64,000 nucleotides of DNA, taken from positions 1,922,001-1,986,000 of the forward strand of contig NZ_CP013380.1 of the NCBI RefSeq assembly GCF_001513745.1. Reading direction: 5' to 3'. This DNA is from Burkholderia humptydooensis. Lineage in GTDB: Bacteria; Pseudomonadota; Gammaproteobacteria; Burkholderiales; Burkholderiaceae. Positions 34,272 to 42,660 of this stretch are shown piece by piece. The number at the start of each line of letters is the position of its first letter. Within the stretch, counting starts at the first letter, position 1. The translations under genes and the position numbers were made by a program. Under the pieces are notes generated by a model. The model searched no databases. It was not told the DNA's origin and was given only the letters and a program-made list of their open reading frames with translations.

Positions 34272-35138
34272 ATGGAAAATTTACTTCTGGACGTTACTCC
34301 GAGGGCAGCGATTCATCACGGTTTCACGAACATCTACGGCGATTCGGTCGACGACCTGGTCAGGCAGGGCATTCACAACATCGTGAAGGAGGGAAGAAAG
34401 ATCAAGTCGCGCGCCGGAGACGCGATGCAGGCGTATGGCGTCAACTACATCCTGAAGGACCCGCGCAGCCGCGTGCATTCGCTTCGAAACGGCGCAAAGC
34501 GATACCTGTGCCGCGAACTGCTCGCGTATTTCAGCGGCAGCCTGAAGGCCGAGAACGGCCTCGCGAACGCGTCGAAGTTCTGGATGACGCTCACGGACAA
34601 GGACGGGAACGTCAATTCGAACTACGGGTATTACGTGTTCTACGAGCCGGTCGAAAAATACGGCAACCAGTACAACTGGATCGTCAGCATGCTGAAGTCG
34701 AACCAGGACTCGCGCCGCGCGATCATCAACATCAACCAGAACTACCACAAGTCCGATACGAAGGATTTTCCGTGCACGATCGGGATGCAGTTCTTCATTC
34801 GGGAAAACCACCTGTTTTGCGAGACGATCTCGCGCAGCACCGACGTGATCACGGGGCTGCCGTACGACATGGGTTTCTTCTCGTTCGTTCACGAACTCGT
34901 GCATAGCGATCTCGTGTCGCAGGGCTACGACGATCTGCAACTGGGCTCGACCATCATGAAGACCACGTTCACGCAGATTTACGACAACGCGATGGAGAAG
35001 GCGAAGGACGCGATGAACGGCCGCGGCGACACCGAAATGATGCCGGAAATCTCGTCGGCGAAGGATACGCTGGGCGACATCTACGCCGGCTCGGCAAAAA
35101 CCGATGTAATCAAGTGGATTTACGAGAATGCCGAATAA
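34272..35138 (+). CDS. thymidylate-synthase homologue, probable CMP/dCMP hydroxymethylase
   Basis: 288-residue ThyA-superfamily protein. Conserved features are the phosphate-binding Arg pair SRRA (148-149), the catalytic Cys168 in DFPCTIGMQFFIR, and the ligand-binding block with R188, S189 and D191 ending GLPYD. The residue equivalent to Asn177 of E. coli ThyA, which reads the uracil ring, is Asp199; phage dCMP hydroxymethylases also carry Asp there. The His207 equivalent, which contacts the sugar 3'-OH, is Gln235 in TQIYDN. It thus probably uses methylene-tetrahydrofolate on a cytidine nucleotide rather than making dTMP. Start ATG at 34272; the ribosome-binding site is weak. The gene is AT-richer than its flanks. 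Its stop overlaps the next start by 11 nt. Confidence 0.8.
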   Translation: MENLLLDVTPRAAIHHGFTNIYGDSVDDLVRQGIHNIVKEGRKIKSRAGDAMQAYGVNYILKDPRSRVHSLRNGAKRYLCRELLAYFSGSLKAENGLANASKFWMTLTDKDGNVNSNYGYYVFYEPVEKYGNQYNWIVSMLKSNQDSRRAIININQNYHKSDTKDFPCTIGMQFFIRENHLFCETISRSTDVITGLPYDMGFFSFVHELVHSDLVSQGYDDLQLGSTIMKTTFTQIYDNAMEKAKDAMNGRGDTEMMPEISSAKDTLGDIYAGSAKTDVIKWIYENAE

Positions 35139-35691
35139 CCCGACGATCCTTGCAATCGCTTCGGCAAACGAAGCAAAAGTCAATGCGCTGCGCAGCGTGG
35201 CCGGCGCGGTCTTCGAGTCGCACCGGATCGTTCCGGTGCCGGTCGACTCAGGCGTGTCCGAAACGCCTGACAGCGACGCGCAGGCGCTGGCGGGATGCCG
35301 CAATCGCCTCGTGGCCATGCAGGCGCGCTGTCGCGACGCCGTCGATTACTGGGTGGCGCTCGAAGGGCTGATCGAGCGCACCGGTTTTGGCGATTTCGTG
35401 TACGGCTGGGCCGCCGTGCTGCGCGCGGGCGAAGAGACGCCCGCCTATGGATGCAGCGGCAAGGTGATGCTGCCGCACGGCCTGCTGAACGCGTTGCCGC
35501 CGGGGGAAAGGCTGTCGGCGTTCATCAAGGAGACACTCGATGCGACGGGCGACAGCGTGATCGACGTGCTCGGCACGAACGGATTCCTGACGAACGGCCT
35601 GTACGACCGGACCATGGAGTTCGAAACGGCGATTCGCTGCGCGTTGGGCGTCGCACTGAATCCGAAACGCACCGCGAGCGCCGCGATATGA
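35128..35691 (+). CDS. YjjX/DUF84 family NTPase
   Basis: 187-residue protein of the YjjX (inosine/xanthosine triphosphatase, DUF84) family. The N-terminal nucleotide motif is AIASANEAKVNALR, followed by DSGVSETPDSDAQALAGCRN and VALEGLIER, with GCSGKVMLP and a terminal GTNGFLTNGLYDR. YjjX-type enzymes remove phosphate from non-canonical purine triphosphates. In this operon it may clear a toxic analogue triphosphate or supply a monophosphate to the pathway. It overlaps the upstream gene by 11 nt and the downstream one by 4 nt, so production is translationally coupled. Confidence 0.8.
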   Translation: MPNNPTILAIASANEAKVNALRSVAGAVFESHRIVPVPVDSGVSETPDSDAQALAGCRNRLVAMQARCRDAVDYWVALEGLIERTGFGDFVYGWAAVLRAGEETPAYGCSGKVMLPHGLLNALPPGERLSAFIKETLDATGDSVIDVLGTNGFLTNGLYDRTMEFETAIRCALGVALNPKRTASAAI

Positions 35692-36980
35692 ACGACGACA
35701 TCCTGTATGCGGGCATCGAGTATCTCGATCCCGGCACCTGCCGGCTGGCGACGGCCGACATTCGCGTGAAGGACGGCCGGTTTCACAGCATCCGGCCGGC
35801 CGGCGCGCCGCGCCCCGATGGCGTCGCGACGGCGGACGGGACGGGGCGCGTGATGTTTCCGGGGCTCGTCAATGCGCACCTGCATCCGAGCAAGGAGCTG
35901 TACGGCGATCTGCACGACTTCTCGCCGATTCAGACGGTGCTCGACAGCGTGCACAAGAACAACCGGCTCGAAAGCGCGCAAACGCAGTATGCGGCCGCGC
36001 TCTACAGCATCATGCGCAACGTGCGCAGCGGCGTGACGAGCGTCGGCGTGTTCACGAGCCGCTTCGAAACGGATGCCGACGCGTGCAAGGCCGTCGGCGT
36101 GCGCGCATCGGTCCAGTTCTGCCAGAGCGATCAGTGGCTCGGCGGCGGGAGCAAGCCGTCGGCGTACGGCATCGACGAGATCATCCGCAGATACGAGCGG
36201 TCCGTCGATACGCACGCGACGCCGCTGATCGATCTGCAGCCGGCCACCGCGTCGGAGCTGTCCGCGAGCGACGATTTGATCCGGCAGTTGCATGGATTGG
36301 CGAAGGCGCGCGGCAAGACGTTCTCGATGCATGTTCACGAGGGGCGAACGCAGGTGAAATCGTTTCGCGACGCGCACGGCATCAGCGCGATCCGGCATCT
36401 TGGCGGGCTGGGCGTGCTGGACGAGCACCTCACGCTCGTCCATGCGAGCAGCGTGGACGATGACGATGTCGCCGAGATCCGTCGGTCGCGCGCGAACCTG
36501 GTCCATTGCCCGATCAGCAACAGCTTCGTCGGTGCGGGCAGGATGCCGGTGCGCCGATTCGCCGGCGCGCGGCACATGGGGCTCGGCACGGACGCGGCGA
36601 TGGTCAATCCGGAAAACCGCCTGACGAACGATGCGATGTTCTGCCTCTATCACCACGGCGAGCACGATCTCGACGACAAGCTGAGCGCGGCGGAGGTGCT
36701 CGGCATGTTGACCGCGTCGGGCGGCGAGAGCATCGGATTGCGCGGGATCGGCGCGATTCGCGCCGGCCGCCGCGCGGATTTCATCGTCTTTCGGCGCGAC
36801 CGCTTGACGGAGGCTTACGGCAACAGCCCGATTTCCCATTTGCGGCTGCTGCGCAACGAAAACCCGGACCAGGTATTCGTCGACGGACGGGCGATCTTCT
36901 CGGACGGGACGTTCGCGTTCGTCGATTTCGACGAATGGCGGTCGCGGTTCGAGGCGCTCAGAGAAGAGGTGACGGCATGA
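35688..36980 (+). CDS. amidohydrolase-superfamily aminohydrolase (AtzA/guanine deaminase-like)
   Basis: 430-residue metal-dependent hydrolase. The metal ligands are H64 and H66 in GLVNAHLHPSK, H215 in MHVHEGR followed by the catalytic Glu218, H252 in TLVHASS and D302 in LGTDAAM. The set is complete, and the HxxE arrangement is that of aromatic-base deaminases and triazine hydrolases. The C-terminal beta-sandwich motif GAIRAGRRADFIVF is present. It likely deaminates (or dehalogenates) a pyrimidine or related heterocycle released by the LOG protein. ATGA overlaps link it to the genes on both sides. Confidence 0.83.
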   Translation: MNDDILYAGIEYLDPGTCRLATADIRVKDGRFHSIRPAGAPRPDGVATADGTGRVMFPGLVNAHLHPSKELYGDLHDFSPIQTVLDSVHKNNRLESAQTQYAAALYSIMRNVRSGVTSVGVFTSRFETDADACKAVGVRASVQFCQSDQWLGGGSKPSAYGIDEIIRRYERSVDTHATPLIDLQPATASELSASDDLIRQLHGLAKARGKTFSMHVHEGRTQVKSFRDAHGISAIRHLGGLGVLDEHLTLVHASSVDDDDVAEIRRSRANLVHCPISNSFVGAGRMPVRRFAGARHMGLGTDAAMVNPENRLTNDAMFCLYHHGEHDLDDKLSAAEVLGMLTASGGESIGLRGIGAIRAGRRADFIVFRRDRLTEAYGNSPISHLRLLRNENPDQVFVDGRAIFSDGTFAFVDFDEWRSRFEALREEVTA

Positions 36981-37582
36981 AGAAGATTGCATTTCTGTTT
37001 TCCGGGCGCGGATCGCTGATCGGCTCCGTCGTCGAGGGCATCGGGCGATCGTCGGTGCCCGCGGAGATCGCGCTCGTGATCACGAACAACAAGGCGTTTC
37101 CGGCCGAGAACGGCTCGCTTGCGGGGCGGTTTCCGGTCAGCCGGGTCCTGCACTCGGATTTCGCCGATCGCGAATCGTTCGAGGCCGAAATTTCCCGGCA
37201 GCTCGACGCGAACGACATCGATCTGATCGTCCTCGGCGGGTTCCGGCGCATTTTCTCGCCGGCCTTCGTCGACAAATACGGGAGCCGGACGATCAACACG
37301 CATCCGTCGATCCTGCCGGCGTTTCCGGGCGACGGCGCGCAGCGCCGCGCGCTCGAGGCGGGCGTGAAGGTGACGGGCGCGACAGTGCATTTCATCAACA
37401 ACGAAGTGGATGCGGGGCCCATCATCGATCAGGGCGTCGTGCGCATTGCGCCGGGCATGACGGAGCAGGCGCTGAAGGAAGCAATCATCAAGGTGGAAGA
37501 AGTCATCATCGCGGACGCGGTCACGAACATCCTGGAAGACCGGATCGCCGTTCGCGACGGAATCGTGAGGGTCGTTCAATGA
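36977..37582 (+). CDS. PurN-like formyltransferase
   Basis: 201-residue protein homologous to glycinamide ribonucleotide formyltransferase, which uses 10-formyl-tetrahydrofolate. The catalytic triad is intact: N107 and H109 in INTHPSILPAFPG and D145 in EVDAGPII; the phosphate-loop region SGRGSLIG is also recognisable. A housekeeping purN would normally sit apart from such neighbours, so this copy probably formylates an amine in the pathway. It is the second folate-dependent enzyme of the operon. ATGA overlaps join it to both adjacent genes. Carbamoyl or other acyl transfer is less likely because the formyl-folate residues are kept. Confidence 0.82.
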   Translation: MKKIAFLFSGRGSLIGSVVEGIGRSSVPAEIALVITNNKAFPAENGSLAGRFPVSRVLHSDFADRESFEAEISRQLDANDIDLIVLGGFRRIFSPAFVDKYGSRTINTHPSILPAFPGDGAQRRALEAGVKVTGATVHFINNEVDAGPIIDQGVVRIAPGMTEQALKEAIIKVEEVIIADAVTNILEDRIAVRDGIVRVVQ

Positions 37583-38778
37583 AAGAAAACGTGAAAACCG
37601 GAAACTTCGCATCGGCGGTCGTCGTTGCGCTCATTCTCTTTGTCGCGATCGTCAGCCTGGGCACGTCGCTTGCCATATTGCCGATCTACGTGAACAAGGT
37701 GTTGGGACTGTCGCCGTATTTCGTCGGCGCGGTCGTCACGGCCGAGTCCGTCTCGACGCTGCTGTCGCGCGCGTACGCCGGCCGGTTCTCCGACACGCGG
37801 GGCCCGAAGACCGGCATGATCCGCGGGCTGCTGCTGATGTTCGTCGCGGGCGCGCTGTGCGTCGCGGCGCTCGCGACGCACGGCGCGAGCGCATACCTTT
37901 CGTTTGCCGTGGTGTTCGGCAGCCGCGTGCTGATGGGCGTCGGCGAGAGCCTCATCTTCACCTGCAGCGGAACGTGGCCGATCGGGCTTGTCGGGCGCGA
38001 GCACGCCGGCAAGATCATGTCGTGGGTCGGGATCGCGATGTTCCTCGGGCTCGCGATCGGAAACTACGCGGGCGTGTGGTCGTATCAGCACGTGGGGCTC
38101 GTCGCCGGCGCGGCGGCGATGACGGGGCTGCCGCTGCTCGGAACCGTCGTCGTATGGTTCATCAAGGAGGTCAGCGTCCATGACGATGCAGGCCATCTGC
38201 CGCTCAGTTATGCGGTGAAGCGCGTGTGGAAGGCCGGCGCGGGCTTCGCGCTCGCCAACGTGGGATACGCGTCGGTCACGTCGTTTCTCGCGCTGCTGTT
38301 TCTCGACAACGGCTGGAACGGCTATGCGGCGCTCGCGCTCGCGCTGTTCGGCATCGGCTACGTCGCGGCGCGGCTGCTGCTCGGCTGGCGCGCCGATTCG
38401 TCGGGCGTCAACACAATCGTCGTCTCGCTCGCGATCGAGGCGGCGGGCCTGCTTTGCCTCGCGTATGCGAGCACGCCGCTCTACGCGTCGATCGGCTCCT
38501 TGCTGGCGGGCTTCGGCCTGTCGATGGTCTATCCGCTGCTCGCGCTTCCCGCGATCAAGAGCCTGCCCGAAAAGAACATCGGGCTTGCGCTGAGCACCTA
38601 TGAATCCTGCTTCGACATCGGGATTCTCCTCGCCGGCGCGGCGGGCGGGATCATTGCGTCGCACGTCGGCTATGCGTCGATTTTCGTCTTCGCATTCGTC
38701 TGTTCGCTGCTCGCGATCGTTTGCTCGTATTTCGCCTATCAGCAGCTCTTTTCGGAGGTCGGCCGAGCGGCGACCTGA
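37579..38778 (+). CDS. MFS exporter of the nucleotide-modifying operon
   Basis: 399-residue major facilitator with twelve membrane segments. The signature RAYAGRFSDTRGPKTG is MFS motif A in loop 2-3, and the protein resembles sugar/drug efflux carriers of the YfcJ/AraJ type. The ATG overlaps the stop of the formyltransferase by 4 nt, which strongly suggests that it exports the product of the operon and provides self-resistance. The direction of transport is inferred. Confidence 0.83.
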   Translation: MKENVKTGNFASAVVVALILFVAIVSLGTSLAILPIYVNKVLGLSPYFVGAVVTAESVSTLLSRAYAGRFSDTRGPKTGMIRGLLLMFVAGALCVAALATHGASAYLSFAVVFGSRVLMGVGESLIFTCSGTWPIGLVGREHAGKIMSWVGIAMFLGLAIGNYAGVWSYQHVGLVAGAAAMTGLPLLGTVVVWFIKEVSVHDDAGHLPLSYAVKRVWKAGAGFALANVGYASVTSFLALLFLDNGWNGYAALALALFGIGYVAARLLLGWRADSSGVNTIVVSLAIEAAGLLCLAYASTPLYASIGSLLAGFGLSMVYPLLALPAIKSLPEKNIGLALSTYESCFDIGILLAGAAGGIIASHVGYASIFVFAFVCSLLAIVCSYFAYQQLFSEVGRAAT

Positions 38779-38795
38779 CGCACGTTCGCTGACGG

Positions 38796-38825
38796 GGCCC
38801 GGCCGGCGAGCGCGGCGGCCGGGCC
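38796..38825 (+). terminator. perfect GC stem-loop between MFS gene and second amidohydrolase
   Basis: GGCCCGGCCG (38796-38805) and CGGCCGGGCC (38816-38825) form a 10-bp perfect stem with a 10-nt loop. There is no T-run, so it may attenuate or stabilise rather than terminate. It marks the only sizeable gap (157 nt) between the tightly overlapping genes and the last gene of the set. Confidence 0.45.
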
Positions 38826-38935
38826 GAAACGACACCTCATCCGCGAGCGGCTCCCCGCAGCGGCGAACAACGTCGCGGGCCCGGCGCGGGTTCCGCGCGC
38901 GCCGGGGCGGCGGCTCGCACCAGGACGATACGGAT

Positions 38936-40066
38936 ATGCCTATCGAAATGTCTTGCGCAGCACGACCGTGGGTGATCAGCGACACGATGCGCTTCGACAG
39001 CGCCGGATGCGCGTTCGAGCGATGCGATATCGAGATCGCCGGCGGCAGGATCGCAGCTATCGTGCCGGCCGGCAGCTCGGCGCTCGCCGAAGGCATCGAC
39101 GGCGCGTCGCTCATCTGCACGCCGGGCGTCGTCGATATCGCGCCGCCGGACGGCCGAATCCATCCGTCGTGGGCCGCGGTTGCCGAGCCGCCCGCTTGCG
39201 TCACCACGATGGCCCGCCATTGCACGGGCGACGCACCTCTCGATGCGGGAGCCGCCGCGGCGGCCATGCGACGTGTCGCGCTGCTGCGCGTCGACGATCG
39301 GCGCCCGGAGCAGGCCGACGCGTGGCCGGGCTGGATGCCGGCCACGTCGGCCGCGCACGCCGGCGCTGCCGCGCCGGACGTTCCGTCGCTCGTCACGGCG
39401 CTGCCGGTGATCGCGAGCGGCGATCTCGCGTCGGCGGCCGAGATCGTCGCGTGGGCGCACCGCGCGAAGCGCGCGGGCACGCGGATCGGCATTCAGTTCT
39501 CCGCGCACTCCGATGTCGCGCACGAGTTTCGCGCGCGCTTCTGCTGCTCGGAAGCGGCATTGATCGCTTATCTGATGGCCGACGACAAGCGGGTGACGGT
39601 GTTCGGCGCAGCGCCGCTCGACGGGCGGGACATCGCCGCGCTGGCGCGCACGCGAAGCCATGCGGTGATCGACGCGTGCCGCGACGGCGAGCGCGTGCGA
39701 GGGCGGAGCGCCTATGCGCCGCTGCTCGAAAAGGGCAGGGCCGCACTGCGTTTTCGCGGCGGCGCGGCGTTGCATCGCTTGATGCGCGAGACGGAGCGTG
39801 CGTCGGCTGCGCTCCTGGACCGCTGCGCGCTTGCGTTGACCCGCTCGGCCGCGGCGGCGCTCGGTCTCGACGACGTAGGCGCGATCGCGCCGGGCATGAA
39901 GGCCGACCTCTGCCTGTTCGAGCGGCAGGCCGGCGACGATTTGCGTGGCGGTGGCGCGACGCTGCTGTCGCTGCTCGCGACGCGCGCGCCGCGAGCGGTG
40001 CTCGTCGACGGACGCTCGCGCGTGTGCGCGAAGGCGGCGCTCGCCGCGACCGGCGCTGCGCATTGA
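38936..40066 (+). CDS. degenerate amidohydrolase-like protein
   Basis: 376-residue protein with the amidohydrolase outline but without its metal site. The usual HxH after the first beta strand is replaced by DIAPP (about 67-71), and no later His/His/Asp series can be matched. The C-terminal hallmark GAIAPGMKADLCLFER is kept. AGGACG precedes the ATG. It may be a non-catalytic partner of the active aminohydrolase upstream, or use a different chemistry. It resembles dihydroorotase-like proteins only in general shape. Confidence is high that it is a gene and low for function. Confidence 0.65.
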   Translation: MPIEMSCAARPWVISDTMRFDSAGCAFERCDIEIAGGRIAAIVPAGSSALAEGIDGASLICTPGVVDIAPPDGRIHPSWAAVAEPPACVTTMARHCTGDAPLDAGAAAAAMRRVALLRVDDRRPEQADAWPGWMPATSAAHAGAAAPDVPSLVTALPVIASGDLASAAEIVAWAHRAKRAGTRIGIQFSAHSDVAHEFRARFCCSEAALIAYLMADDKRVTVFGAAPLDGRDIAALARTRSHAVIDACRDGERVRGRSAYAPLLEKGRAALRFRGGAALHRLMRETERASAALLDRCALALTRSAAAALGLDDVGAIAPGMKADLCLFERQAGDDLRGGGATLLSLLATRAPRAVLVDGRSRVCAKAALAATGAAH

Positions 40067-40098
40067 TACGGCGTTTACGTCAACTCGACGAAGCATAT

Positions 40099-40121
40099 CG
40101 TCAAATCGTCGAAAATTGACG
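40099..40121. promoter_or_regulatory. inverted repeat upstream of saccharopine dehydrogenase-family gene
   Basis: CGTCAA (40099-40104) and TTGACG (40116-40121) are inverted around 11 nt; another ACGTCAA lies about 20 nt upstream. The pattern resembles a regulator site, possibly for an Lrp- or LysR-type protein, placed about 110-130 nt before the next start codon. A TATAAA downstream could be the -10 box, but no good -35 fits it. Confidence 0.4.
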
Positions 40122-40230
40122 TCGTTTCGCATCACTTTTCGTCTATAAAGTGTTTTTGCACATCCGTACACTTTCCTGCAGGGCAACACGCCGTTTACAA
40201 CAAACAATCACCTTGTCAGGAGAGAACGAC

Positions 40231-41331
40231 ATGAAAATCGCCATCGTCGGCGCGGGTCTCATCGGCCACACCATCGCTCATCTGCTGCGCGAAACCGGCG
40301 ACTACGAAGTCGTCGCGTTCGATCGCGATGCGGACGCGCTCGCGAAACTCGCCAGCGAAGACATCGCGACGCGGCGCGTCGATTCCGCCGACGCGGCCGC
40401 GATCCGCGAAGCGGTGAAGGGCTTCGACGCGCTCGTCAACGCGCTGCCGTATTACCTGGCCGTCAATGTCGCCGCCGCCGCGAAGGCCGCGGGCGTGCAT
40501 TATTTCGATCTGACCGAGGACGTGCGCGCGACGGGCGCGATCCGCGAGCTCGCCGAAGGCTCGGATCGCGCGTTCATGCCGCAATGCGGCCTTGCGCCGG
40601 GCTTCATCGGCATCGCCGCGCACGAGCTCGTGAACGGCTTCACCGAGGTGCGCGACGTGAAGATGCGCGTCGGCGCGCTGCCCGAGTATCCGACCAACGC
40701 GCTCAAGTACAACCTGACGTGGAGCGTCGACGGCCTCATCAACGAATACTGCCAGCCGTGCGAAGCGGTGCGCGACGGGCGCCGCCAATGGGTGCAGCCG
40801 CTCGAAGGGCTCGAGCACTTCTCGCTCGACGGCACCGAATACGAGGCGTTCAACACGTCGGGCGGCCTCGGCACGCTGTGCGAGACGCTCGAGGGCAAGG
40901 TCGAGACGCTCGACTACAAGTCGGTCCGCTATCCGGGCCACCGCGAGCTGATCCAGTTCCTGCTCGAGGATCTGCGCCTGGCGACCGACCGCGACACGCT
41001 GAAATCGATCATGCGCCGCGCGGTGCCGTCGACGAAGCAGGACGTCGTGCTCGTGTTCGTCACGGTGACGGGCGTGAAGCACGGCCAGCTCGTGCAGGAC
41101 GTGTTCACGCGCAAGATCTTCGCGAAGGAAATCTGCGGGATGCCGATGAGCGCGATCCAGATCACGACGGCGGGCGCGATGTGCGCGGTGCTCGATCTGT
41201 TCCGCGAGAAGAAGCTGCCGCAGAGCGGCTTCGTGCGCCAGGAGCAGGTGCCGCTGCACGCATTCCTCGCGAACCGCTTCGGCAAGCTGTACGAGGGCGG
41301 CACGCTCGAGCGGATGCACGCGCTCGCGTGA
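40231..41331 (+). CDS. saccharopine dehydrogenase family NAD(P)-dependent oxidoreductase
   Basis: 366 residues. The N-terminal Rossmann motif is AIVGAGLIGHTIAHLL, followed by a saccharopine-dehydrogenase-type catalytic domain with LVNALPYYLAVNVAAAAKAAGV, HYFDLTEDV and MPQCGLAPGFIGIAAHEL. Relatives oxidise lysine-pathway intermediates or act as L-lysine 6- or epsilon-dehydrogenases; the exact substrate cannot be fixed here. CAGGAGAG lies before the ATG. Its transcription terminator has been displaced by the insertion sequence that begins 17 nt after the stop codon. Confidence 0.82.
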   Translation: MKIAIVGAGLIGHTIAHLLRETGDYEVVAFDRDADALAKLASEDIATRRVDSADAAAIREAVKGFDALVNALPYYLAVNVAAAAKAAGVHYFDLTEDVRATGAIRELAEGSDRAFMPQCGLAPGFIGIAAHELVNGFTEVRDVKMRVGALPEYPTNALKYNLTWSVDGLINEYCQPCEAVRDGRRQWVQPLEGLEHFSLDGTEYEAFNTSGGLGTLCETLEGKVETLDYKSVRYPGHRELIQFLLEDLRLATDRDTLKSIMRRAVPSTKQDVVLVFVTVTGVKHGQLVQDVFTRKIFAKEICGMPMSAIQITTAGAMCAVLDLFREKKLPQSGFVRQEQVPLHAFLANRFGKLYEGGTLERMHALA

Positions 41332-41339
41332 CGCGACGT

Positions 41340-42660
41340 AAAAAAACGGTTCATCGCGGATTACCGGGGAACGCGGCGCGGATCTTGAGAAAGAAGTATT
41401 CCTCGTCGCGGTACCCGTAAGCCCGACGCTTGATGACCTTGATGGTGTTGTTGATGCCTTCGACGATGCTGGTATTAAGCGGATGTCGGCAGCGGGCCAC
41501 GATTCCGTGCCAGTAACCCTGCAGGCGCTGCGCAAACAGTTGCAGCGCGGCAATTCCGCTTTGCCGGGCTTGCTCGATCCATTGTTCCCAGGCCTTTTCC
41601 GCCCAGGCAGGCTTGCGGTAGAACCAGAGCCGCTTGAGTTCGTCACGTAGCACGTAGACGCACAACAATGGCTGATTGGCGGCCAGCAGTTCCTTCAGAT
41701 GCACGGACTGCTCGGGCTTCAGGTTGTGGCGGTTGCGCAGCAGCAACCAGCGGCTGGACTTCAGGACCTTCCGGGCCGGCCGGTCATGGCGCAACTGATT
41801 AGCCTGATCGACCCGCACCCGATCAATCACCTCACGCCCGTACTTGGCCACGACGTGGAACAGGTCGTAGACGACCTCAGCCTGCGGACACTGCGCTTTG
41901 ATCTCCAACTCGTAGGCCGTGGTCATGTCGATGGCCACTGCTTCGATGCGCTCGGCAACACCCGGTGGAAGCTGTTCGAAGAAGGCTCTGGCCGTCTCGC
42001 GCGAGCGTCCCGCTCCAATCCAGAGCACTTGCCGACCAATCGGATCGACCACCACCGTGGCGTAGCGATGACCTTTATGGAGCGCGAACTCGTCCATCGC
42101 CAGATAGCGGATCGTCGACCAGTCAGGATCAGCCACACGCGCTCGCAAGCGCATCTTGTCGATCGATTTGACCGTGTGCCAGCCCAAATCGTAGAAGGCG
42201 GCGACCGCCTGCACGCTGGCCGCCTGCAGCAGTTTCTCGCAGGCCTTGGCAAATCGCTCCGTCACTCGCTGGTAACGGCCCAGCCACGCCAGTTTCTCCA
42301 GTCGCGGACCGCCGCAGCGTTCGCACCAGACTCGGCGGCGGGGGACGTGCAGTACCACCCGGTACTCGAACAGTGGCAGATCGCGCACCCGGCGAACCGT
42401 CGTCTCATGAATCTGCTGGCAGCGTGCACCGCACTGTTCGCAGTACATGACCTTGCTGACCGGCTTCAAATACAGCGACAGCGTACGGCCTTCTCCTTCC
42501 GGCCATTCCACCCCCTCTAACCGATAGCCGGTCCAGCAACCCAGTGCTTGAAGTGCCTTGCGATCGAGCAATTCTGCCTCCTGACCTCCTTAAAGTCAGG
42601 CGTCAGGTTACGCAATCGCCATCAAACCCTCCACGGTTTCCTGCGATGAACCAAAAAAAC
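41340..42660. mobile_element. ISL3-family insertion sequence with target duplication
   Basis: The element proper is 41348-42652 (1305 bp). Terminal inverted repeats begin GGTTCATCGC at both ends; after these ten identical bases the next ten match at five positions. It is flanked by a perfect 8-bp direct repeat AAAAAAAC (41340-41347 and 42653-42660), the length expected for ISL3 transposition. It carries one transposase gene reading leftward. The intact ends, duplication and open frame indicate a recent and probably still mobile copy. Confidence 0.92.
41351..42571 (-). CDS. ISL3-family transposase
   Basis: 406-residue DDE transposase. The N-terminal zinc-finger region has CEQCGARC and WCERCGG (about 44-90). 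Then come the catalytic Asp in YLAMDEFALHKGHRY, the second Asp in AVAIDMTTAYE and the Glu in IVEGINNTIKVIKR near the C-terminus. The gene fills the element, and its stop codon lies within the left inverted repeat. The length is normal for the family, and no frameshift is seen. Confidence 0.93.
   Translation of the reverse strand: MLDRKALQALGCWTGYRLEGVEWPEGEGRTLSLYLKPVSKVMYCEQCGARCQQIHETTVRRVRDLPLFEYRVVLHVPRRRVWCERCGGPRLEKLAWLGRYQRVTERFAKACEKLLQAASVQAVAAFYDLGWHTVKSIDKMRLRARVADPDWSTIRYLAMDEFALHKGHRYATVVVDPIGRQVLWIGAGRSRETARAFFEQLPPGVAERIEAVAIDMTTAYELEIKAQCPQAEVVYDLFHVVAKYGREVIDRVRVDQANQLRHDRPARKVLKSSRWLLLRNRHNLKPEQSVHLKELLAANQPLLCVYVLRDELKRLWFYRKPAWAEKAWEQWIEQARQSGIAALQLFAQRLQGYWHGIVARCRHPLNTSIVEGINNTIKVIKRRAYGYRDEEYFFLKIRAAFPGNPR

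Noticed and set aside
36977..37582. Housekeeping purN
   Set aside because: Its neighbours are not purine genes (no purM), and it is translationally coupled to an aminohydrolase and an exporter; the catalytic residues support formyl transfer but not the substrate.
33602..40066. Assignment of this operon to toxoflavin or bacimethrin biosynthesis
   Set aside because: No GTP cyclohydrolase II, RibD-like or methyltransferase gene as in toxoflavin, and no methyltransferase or thiaminase gene as in bacimethrin.
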